Shown in pieces: positions 58,228 through 64,000 of a DNA stretch of 64,000 bases (its first letter is position 1; the number at the start of each line of letters is the position of its first letter). The DNA comes from Zwartia vadi (GTDB lineage: Bacteria > Pseudomonadota > Gammaproteobacteria > Burkholderiales > Burkholderiaceae_B), in the NCBI RefSeq assembly GCF_030410375.1, contig NZ_JAUHHE010000012.1:1-64000 (forward strand), in the 5' to 3' direction. A program made the translations under genes and the position numbers. Under the pieces are notes generated by a model. The model was not told where the DNA came from. It saw nothing but the letters and a program-made list of their open reading frames with translations, and searched no databases.

Positions 58228-59876
58228 GCACAACAAATCAAACAAGCGTGAACACGCACGGTCAACTCGAATTCGATTACGTCATCGTTGGCGCAGGCTC
58301 TGCAGGATGCCTGTTGGCCAATCGACTGTCCGCCGATCCAAACAACCGGGTGTTGCTACTCGAAGCCGGTGGTCCGGATAACTGGCACTGGATCCACATT
58401 CCTGTCGGGTATTTGTACTGTATCGGCAATCCCCGCACAGACTGGTGTTTTCGGACCAAGGCCGATCCGGGCCTCAACGGCCGCGAGCTGGGTTACCCCC
58501 GCGGTCGCGTGCTGGGCGGCTGCTCGTCGATTAACGGCATGATTTACATGCGCGGCCAGCGTGCGGATTACGACGGTTGGGCCGCGTTGGGAAATAAAGG
58601 CTGGGGCTGGGATGATGTGCTGCCATTGTTCAAAGGCATGGAAGATCATCACGCGGGTGAGAGCGCGTTTCATGGAGCGGGGGGCGAGTGGCGCGTCGAG
58701 CCTGCGCGCCTGTCCTGGGAAATCCTCGATGCGTTTCGCGAGGCGGCAGCACAGGCCGGGATCGCGCCGACGCCTGATTTCAATCGCGGCGACAACGAAG
58801 GCAGTAGTTATTTCGAGGTCAACCAGCGTGCGGGTTTCCGCTGGAACGCCTCCAAAGCTTTTTTACGTCCGATCAAGCATCGCCGGAATTTGACCGTGTT
58901 GACGGGGGCGCGCACCACGCGTTTGTGTATGGAAGGCAAGCGCGTGACGGGCGTGACATTCATTCGGGACGGTGCGATTCATCAAGCCCGCGCGGCGCGC
59001 GAAGTCGTGATGGCGGCCGGCGCGATCGGGACGCCACAACTCTTGCAAGCCTCGGGTATCGGTCCTGCAAGCCTGCTGGGCCCTTTAGGGATTCCGCTTG
59101 TGCATGAGCTGCCCGGCGTGGGACAAAACTTGCAGGATCATCTGCAGCTGCGCATGATTTATCGCATTGAAGGCGCGCGCACTTTAAATACGCTGGCTAA
59201 CTCCTGGATCGGCAAGGCGCGCATCGGACTGGAGTATTTGCTCACGCGTCGCGGCCCGATGAGTATGGCGCCGTCGCAGCTTGGCGTATTTGCCAAGTCC
59301 GGTCCCGAGCAGACGCGGGCCAACGTCGAGTATCACGTGCAGCCTTTGTCGCTTGAGCGTTTTGGCGAGCCCCTGCATGATTTTCCAGCGTTTACCGCAT
59401 CGATTTGTAATGTGCGCCCCACCAGTCGAGGTCACGTCAACATCGTTTCGCCCGACACGGCAGAGGCCCCGGAAATACTCTGTAACTATCTCTCAACCCC
59501 AGAGGATCGACATGTCGCAGCCGATAGCATCAGGCTGACGCGTCGCATTGTGGGTCAGTCGGCGTTGGCACGGTATAAGCCAGTGGAAATCAAGCCTGGC
59601 GTCACGATCGATGCACAAGGTGCCGAGGACACGGAAGAAGCGCTTGCAAAAGCCGCGGGCGATATTGGCACCACGATTTTTCATCCGGTCGGGACATGCA
59701 AAATGGGACACGATGCGCACGCGGTGGTGGACGATCAGTTGCGCGTGCACGGCTTGACAGGTCTGCGCGTGGCCGACGCTTCGATTATGCCGACGATTAC
59801 TTCTGGAAACACGAACTCGCCCACGATGATGATCGCGGAAAAAGCAGCCAGACTCATTCTTTTACAAAATACTTGA
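58224..59876 (+). CDS. GMC-family oxidoreductase (choline dehydrogenase-like)
   Basis: The 550-residue FAD enzyme has the N-terminal VIVGAGSAGCLLANRL motif, the second GMC signature (GAIGTPQLLQASGIGP) and the C-terminal His-Asn catalytic region (FHPVGTCKMG and SGNTNSPTMMIAEKAA). It oxidises an alcohol or similar substrate. The ATG overlaps the msrC stop, so the two genes are translationally coupled, an unusual pairing. An amidase follows. Confidence 0.92.
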   Translation: MSTTNQTSVNTHGQLEFDYVIVGAGSAGCLLANRLSADPNNRVLLLEAGGPDNWHWIHIPVGYLYCIGNPRTDWCFRTKADPGLNGRELGYPRGRVLGGCSSINGMIYMRGQRADYDGWAALGNKGWGWDDVLPLFKGMEDHHAGESAFHGAGGEWRVEPARLSWEILDAFREAAAQAGIAPTPDFNRGDNEGSSYFEVNQRAGFRWNASKAFLRPIKHRRNLTVLTGARTTRLCMEGKRVTGVTFIRDGAIHQARAAREVVMAAGAIGTPQLLQASGIGPASLLGPLGIPLVHELPGVGQNLQDHLQLRMIYRIEGARTLNTLANSWIGKARIGLEYLLTRRGPMSMAPSQLGVFAKSGPEQTRANVEYHVQPLSLERFGEPLHDFPAFTASICNVRPTSRGHVNIVSPDTAEAPEILCNYLSTPEDRHVAADSIRLTRRIVGQSALARYKPVEIKPGVTIDAQGAEDTEEALAKAAGDIGTTIFHPVGTCKMGHDAHAVVDDQLRVHGLTGLRVADASIMPTITSGNTNSPTMMIAEKAARLILLQNT

Positions 59877-59909
59877 TTACAAACCTGCCACTCACTCTAC
59901 GGAGGCTTT

Positions 59910-61325
59910 ATGTCCGATCTCGCATTTTCCACTCTCACTCAGCTTGCGCAGGGTCTGCAGCAAAAAAAATACAGCTCCGAAGAAATCACACGCGAGTATT
60001 TGGGCCGGATTAAAAAAGCCGATGGCAAGCTCCATGCCTATGTGAGTGTGAACGAAGAGAGTGCGCTGACGCAGGCACGCGCGGCTGATTTGCGCCGTGC
60101 TTCGGGCTACAGTCTGAGCGTGGTGGATGGTTTGCCGCTGGCAGTCAAAGATCTCTGCGAGATCGAGGGACAAATCACAACGGGTGGTTCGCAGGACTGG
60201 ATCAATCGTCGCAGTCCCACGACCTGCACGGCAGTCGAGCGCCTGATGCGCGCCGGCATGGTGATGCTGGGCAAGGTACACATGGTGGAGTTCGCTTTTG
60301 GTGGCTGGGGAACCAACCCCGTGATGGGTACGCCCTGGAACCCCTGGGATCTGAAGACGCACCGCGTGCCCGGCGGGTCGTCGAGCGGCTCGGGTGTGGC
60401 GGTCGCAGCCGGTCTGGCGCCTGCCGCGCTGGGCTCGGACACGGGTGGTTCGGTGCGTATTCCCGCGGCACTGAATGGCATTACCGGTCAAAAAACCACC
60501 CGCGGGCTGATTAGCCTGCATGGGGCGCTGGCCTTGTCCGGGACGCTGGACTCGATCGGACCGATGACACGCGATGTGCAGGACTCCGCGATTTTGACAG
60601 GCTTGATGGCGGGCGAGGATCCGCTTGATCCAACGAGCTGCAATCGTCCGATGTTCCATTGGAAGGCGCCTGCGGCAGGTCCCAAGCCCTTGGCGGGATT
60701 CCGTATCGCGATGTTCCCGGCCGAGCATTACCCGATCGCCTTGGGCAAGGATGTGATCAAGATGCTCGATGACACCCGTCGCGTCCTAGTCGAGCTCGGC
60801 GCACAGATTGTTGAAAAGCCTTTCCCCTTTGATTTTAATGACATGATGTTGCGCAATGGACAAATTATCGCGTCCGAAGCCTATGCGATCCATCGCGCCT
60901 ATATCGACGATGCTGCACGTCCGTTTGGCGAGTTTGTCCGTAAACGTGTACAGTCCGGACGTAATATTTCCAGCGCCGATTACATAGACGCGATCGCAGA
61001 TCATCGCCGCACCATTGCGGCGTGGACCGACTGGATGAGCAACGTCGATGCACTGTTGTCGCCTAGCGCTCCAATTGGCGCCTGCCCGTTGACCGAGGTC
61101 GACGAGTCTAAAACACCCATGGCCGCCTTTACCCGTGCCGGCAACTACATGGGTTGCTCGGGCATGTCCCTGCCGGCAGGGTTTGCTGACAACGGCATGC
61201 CGCTCGGGGCACAGTTGCTGGGCAAGCCTTTTGACGATGGCACGCTCGTGACCATCGGTATGGCCTTTCAGGCAGCGACCTCATGGCATCTGAAGCGCCC
61301 GGATTTGTCTTCTTTGGGGATCTAA
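59910..61325 (+). CDS. Amidase-family hydrolase
   Basis: The 471-residue product belongs to the amidase signature family: catalytic Lys in AVKDL, the cis-Ser and nucleophile Ser in GGSSSGSGVAVAAG and SDTGGSVRIPAALNG. Members hydrolyse amides or act in transamidation; length and context fit a catabolic amidase. A GGAGG ribosome-binding site precedes it. It is followed by the iterated repeat region. Confidence 0.92.
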   Translation: MSDLAFSTLTQLAQGLQQKKYSSEEITREYLGRIKKADGKLHAYVSVNEESALTQARAADLRRASGYSLSVVDGLPLAVKDLCEIEGQITTGGSQDWINRRSPTTCTAVERLMRAGMVMLGKVHMVEFAFGGWGTNPVMGTPWNPWDLKTHRVPGGSSSGSGVAVAAGLAPAALGSDTGGSVRIPAALNGITGQKTTRGLISLHGALALSGTLDSIGPMTRDVQDSAILTGLMAGEDPLDPTSCNRPMFHWKAPAAGPKPLAGFRIAMFPAEHYPIALGKDVIKMLDDTRRVLVELGAQIVEKPFPFDFNDMMLRNGQIIASEAYAIHRAYIDDAARPFGEFVRKRVQSGRNISSADYIDAIADHRRTIAAWTDWMSNVDALLSPSAPIGACPLTEVDESKTPMAAFTRAGNYMGCSGMSLPAGFADNGMPLGAQLLGKPFDDGTLVTIGMAFQAATSWHLKRPDLSSLGI

Positions 61326-61360
61326 AAGGCAGGCCATGCTTAGGTCATGCTTAGTTAACG

Positions 61361-61415
61361 GGCATGTAATCGGCAGGTAATGGGCAGAAAATGCGCAGCT
61401 AACAGGCAGGATTGC
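61361..61415 (+). repeat. Array of 11-bp direct repeats (iteron-like)
   Basis: Five head-to-tail 11-bp units share a GGCA/CGCA core: GGCATGTAATC, GGCAGGTAATG, GGCAGAAAATG, CGCAGCTAACA and GGCAGGATTGC. Just upstream, CATGCTTAGGT and CATGCTTAGTT (61335-61356) are another 11-bp tandem pair. The 11-bp period is about one DNA turn, which would place repeated sites on one face of the helix. Confidence 0.6.
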
Positions 61416-61426
61416 ACGATGAAGCG

Positions 61427-61461
61427 GTCATCAAACACGCATTGGATGCGGGTTTGATGAC
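61427..61461. repeat. 35-bp near-perfect hairpin/palindrome upstream of fmdB
   Basis: GTCATCAAAC (61427-61436) pairs with GTTTGATGAC (61452-61461), and CGCAT (61438-61442) pairs with ATGCG (61446-61450) around a TGG loop; only one A-G mismatch breaks the stem. No T-run follows. A small hairpin CGGCT-GAAA-AGCCG (61477-61490) comes next. It may be an operator, a cruciform site or an RNA control element. Confidence 0.65.
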
Positions 61462-61536
61462 TGTTTATGAGGGTTTCGGCTGAAAAGCCGTTAAAATACA
61501 AAGCTTTCCCTCGTTTTCGCGTCTAAGAGTTTCATC

Positions 61537-61974
61537 GTGCCAATCTACGCTTATAAATGCACTGCCTGCGGTCATGCCCAAGACGTGCTGCAGAAGATTT
61601 CCGACAAACCTTTAACAGTCTGTCCAGAGTGCCATCAGCAGACCTACGCTAAACAGGTCACCGCTGCGGGTTTTCAGCTCAAAGGCTCGGGCTGGTATGT
61701 CACTGACTTCCGTAACAACGGCGGCGGGGACAAGGGCGGCGCTAAAACCAGCGAGCCCGCACCCGCTGTCACAGGCACGGATGGCGCGGCGGCTGCAGCG
61801 TCTGCTTCCTCTGATGCCTCGGCGAGTGGTTCAGGTGGCGCCTCCAGTGCAACTGCACCTGCATCTACCCCTGCACCGGCAGCCTCATCAGCCCCAGCCT
61901 CTGCGCCCGCCTCTGCACCCGCTTCTTCACCCTCTTCGGCGGGCAAGCCCGCTGCGGGTGGCTCGGCTGCCTAG
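61537..61974 (+). CDS. FmdB-family zinc ribbon protein
   Basis: The 145-residue product has a zinc ribbon, MPIYAYKCTACGHAQDVLQ and CPECHQQTY, with LKGSGWYVTDFRN following. The C-terminal half (about residue 65 on) is a low-complexity Ala/Ser/Pro tail of unknown role. The start is GTG at 61537. FmdB-like genes often precede the DUF502 gene and aspS in betaproteobacteria, as here. Confidence 0.88.
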   Translation: MPIYAYKCTACGHAQDVLQKISDKPLTVCPECHQQTYAKQVTAAGFQLKGSGWYVTDFRNNGGGDKGGAKTSEPAPAVTGTDGAAAAASASSDASASGSGGASSATAPASTPAPAASSAPASAPASAPASSPSSAGKPAAGGSAA

Positions 61975-62011
61975 GCCTGCCGCACCACATATTTTTAATA
62001 ACACCCACATC

Positions 62012-62644
62012 ATGCGATCCTTTAAAAAGTACTTCATCACAGGTTTGCTGATTTGGGTGCCGCTGGTCATCACCCTTTGGGTACTGAGTTTGGCGGTGAA
62101 CACGCTGGAGAGCGTGGTGCCGGCATTTTTATCGCCCCAGGCTTTGTTTGGCCACGATATTCCCGGCTTTAGAGTCGCAGTCGTGATTGTCGTGGTGTTG
62201 GTCACCGGGATTTTGGCGGCCAACTTTCTGGGGCGCGGGATCATCCAGCTTTGGGAGAACATCCTTGGCCGAATCCCGCTCGTGCGTTCAATTTACAACT
62301 CCGTCAAACAAGTCAGCGACACCCTGCTTGCGCCCAACGGCCAGGCCTTTCGCCAGGCCGTGCTGGTGCAGTATCCACGTCAGGGTAGTTGGACTATCGG
62401 CCTGCTGACGGGGGCGCCGAGCGGAGAGGTTGCGCGATTGCTACCTGGCGACCATGTGAGTGTTTACATACCGACAACGCCCAACCCCACCTCAGGATTC
62501 TTTTTGATGATGCCGCGCAGCGAGGTCCATCCGCTGGAGATGTCGGTGGACGCCGCGTTGAAATACATTGTTTCGATGGGAGTCGTCGCGCCTGCGCCTG
62601 CTGCATCCGCTTCGAAAAAAAAGTCCTTGCCGCCAAATGAGTAA
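62012..62644 (+). CDS. DUF502 family membrane protein
   Basis: The 210-residue product has two N-terminal membrane segments (YFITGLLIWVPLVITLWVLS and VAVVIVVVLVTGILAANFLG), followed by a soluble domain with RSIYNSVKQVSDTLL and VSVYIPTTPNPTSGFFLMMP. The function of DUF502 proteins is not known. ATG 62012 is the family start; the longer open frame upstream overlaps fmdB and is not coding. It lies 37 bases after fmdB. Confidence 0.9.
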   Translation: MRSFKKYFITGLLIWVPLVITLWVLSLAVNTLESVVPAFLSPQALFGHDIPGFRVAVVIVVVLVTGILAANFLGRGIIQLWENILGRIPLVRSIYNSVKQVSDTLLAPNGQAFRQAVLVQYPRQGSWTIGLLTGAPSGEVARLLPGDHVSVYIPTTPNPTSGFFLMMPRSEVHPLEMSVDAALKYIVSMGVVAPAPAASASKKKSLPPNE

Positions 62645-62749
62645 TATCTAAGTTGTACAGAGTTTGCACTAAACGAATTTGCCTTAAACGAATCAGTACT
62701 GCCCGATTAATAATTGTCAGATCTATTTGTACGATCTTTTGGAGTTTGC

Positions 62750-64000
62750 ATGCGTACCTGCTACACCGGTCAGGTTTGTCGTGACCACCTTGGTCAAACT
62801 GTCACCCTTTTTGGTTGGGTGCATCGTCGCCGCGACCACGGTGGCGTGATTTTTATCGATCTGCGCGACCGCGCCGGTCTGGCCCAGATCGTGTTTGATC
62901 CCGACAATGCCGAGGGCTTTGCCACGGCGGAGCGCCTGCGTAACGAGTTTTGTATTCGTATCACCGGTCTCGTGCGAGAGCGTCCCGCCGGGACGACCAA
63001 CCCCGACCTCGCCTCGGGCGAAGTCGAGATCCTGTGCCGCGAGGTCGAGATCCTGAACCCGTCGGTCACGCCACCATTCCAGCTCGACGACGAGAACCTC
63101 TCCGAGACGACGCGTCTGACGCACCGCGTTTTGGATTTGCGTCGTGGTCAGATGCAACGCAACATGATGCTGCGCTATCGCGTGTCGATCGAGGTGCGCA
63201 AGTTTCTTGACCAGCTCGGTTTCATCGATATCGAAACGCCCATGCTCACCAAGAGCACGCCCGAAGGCGCACGCGACTATCTCGTGCCCTCGCGTGTCAA
63301 TGCCGGAGAGTTCTTTGCATTGCCGCAGTCACCGCAGCTGTTTAAGCAGATGTTGATGGTGTCGGGTTTTGATCGCTACTACCAGATCACCAAGTGTTTC
63401 CGTGACGAAGACCTCCGTGCCGACCGTCAGCCGGAATTCACACAGATCGATTGTGAAACATCGTTCCTGAACGAGACCGAGATCCGCGCGATTTTTGAGG
63501 ACATGATCCGTCACGTCTTCAAGGCCGTGCAAAACGTTGACCTGCCCGCAAGCTTCCCCATCATGGCCTACAGCGAAGCCATGAGACTCTACGGCTCGGA
63601 CAAACCCGATCTGCGCGTCAAGCTTGAGTTCACGGACTTGACCGACGTCATGAAAGACGTGGACTTTAAAGTGTTTGCCCAAGCAGCCACCACCGAAGGC
63701 AGCCGTGTCGTGGCATTACGTATTCCTGGGGGCGGCGCGATCTCTCGTAGCGAAATAGACAACTACACAAAGTTTGTCGCGATCTATGGCGCCAAAGGCT
63801 TGGCCTGGATCAAGGTCAACGACATCACCACCGGCCGTGATGGCTTGCAGTCTCCGATCGTCAAAAATATCCACGATGCCGCGCTGGCAGAAATGATCAA
63901 GCGCACCGGCGCACAAAATGGCGATTTGATTTTCTTTGGCGCGGATCGTGCCAAAGTCGTCAACGATGCCATTGGTGCTCTGCGCGTCAAAATCGGTCAT
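62750..64000 (+). CDS. aspS: Aspartyl-tRNA synthetase (partial, 3' end outside window)
   Basis: The first 417 residues are present. The N-terminal OB fold for the tRNA anticodon has [22 protein letters not shown]; the class II catalytic core follows with [42 protein letters not shown] (seen in segments, motif 2). The GAD insertion domain follows. It charges tRNA-Asp; betaproteobacterial forms are often non-discriminating for Asn. The start ATG at 62750 follows a GGAG site. The frame runs off the right end. Confidence 0.97.
   Translation, partial: MRTCYTGQVCRDHLGQTVTLFGWVHRRRDHGGVIFIDLRDRAGLAQIVFDPDNAEGFATAERLRNEFCIRITGLVRERPAGTTNPDLASGEVEILCREVEILNPSVTPPFQLDDENLSETTRLTHRVLDLRRGQMQRNMMLRYRVSIEVRKFLDQLGFIDIETPMLTKSTPEGARDYLVPSRVNAGEFFALPQSPQLFKQMLMVSGFDRYYQITKCFRDEDLRADRQPEFTQIDCETSFLNETEIRAIFEDMIRHVFKAVQNVDLPASFPIMAYSEAMRLYGSDKPDLRVKLEFTDLTDVMKDVDFKVFAQAATTEGSRVVALRIPGGGAISRSEIDNYTKFVAIYGAKGLAWIKVNDITTGRDGLQSPIVKNIHDAALAEMIKRTGAQNGDLIFFGADRAKVVNDAIGALRVKIGH

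Noticed and set aside
59892..60728. 278-codon reverse open frame over the amidase
   Set aside because: The amidase signature residues lie in the forward frame; the reverse frame has no domain and no start signal.

Overview
The window looks like chromosomal DNA from a Gram-negative betaproteobacterium of the order Burkholderiales, probably an Alcaligenaceae-type bacterium. This is inferred from the protein families and gene order, not from a database search. Supporting signs are the tuf-S10-spc-alpha ribosomal cluster, a Bug/TctC-type periplasmic binding protein, System II cytochrome c biogenesis (ResB/CcsB) next to a cytochrome c4, and the FmdB-DUF502-aspS order. Base composition looks moderate (about half G+C by eye, not computed).

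Region 1 (1-16.4 kb) holds the tail of tuf, then the S10, spc and alpha ribosomal operons in canonical order (rpsJ to rplQ) with secY, infA, rpmJ and rpoA. The block is not continuous. A strong terminator follows rpsQ, and a reverse-strand aldehyde dehydrogenase gene lies between rpsQ and rplN. Unusually long, structured spacers separate rpsJ/rplC, rpsD/rpoA and rpoA/rplQ, so the cluster may be split into several transcription units.

Region 2 (16.4-30 kb) carries cutA and dsbD (with a collagen-like Gly-X-Y linker), an MFS transporter, the convergent hemB/engB pair, cytochrome c4, resB, ccsB, a second MFS gene coupled to ccsB, an EamA transporter, and lysA with the small lipoprotein lptM. Region 3 (30-41 kb) is housekeeping: cyaY, mrcA, aroK-aroB-dgt, an unknown lipoprotein, uvrA and an MFS transporter.

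Region 4 (41-48.4 kb) is an accessory block between the uvrA/MFS pair and ssb. It contains a 5'-nucleotidase-type lipoprotein, an exported nucleoside hydrolase, an FMN-dependent alpha-hydroxy-acid oxidase, a Bug solute-binding protein, a TauD-type dioxygenase and a LysR regulator. Region 5 (48.4-61.3 kb) starts with ssb and a hendecad-repeat coiled-coil membrane protein. A loose catabolic neighbourhood follows: an atypical SDR, an IlvD/Edd dehydratase, an NDP-forming acyl-CoA synthetase, a RidA-like protein, an HI0933-type flavoprotein, an IclR regulator, a free-methionine sulfoxide reductase, a GMC oxidoreductase and an amidase. Inside it, an MNT nucleotidyltransferase and an HI0074-type (HEPN) partner, normally neighbours, are about 3.8 kb apart on opposite strands. 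Region 6 (61.3-64 kb) has an 11-bp iterated repeat and a near-perfect hairpin, then fmdB, a DUF502 membrane protein and the start of aspS.

No tRNA, rRNA, CRISPR array, transposase or prophage was seen. The least explained features are the iteron-plus-hairpin element upstream of fmdB, the split MNT/HEPN pair, and the interrupted ribosomal cluster.
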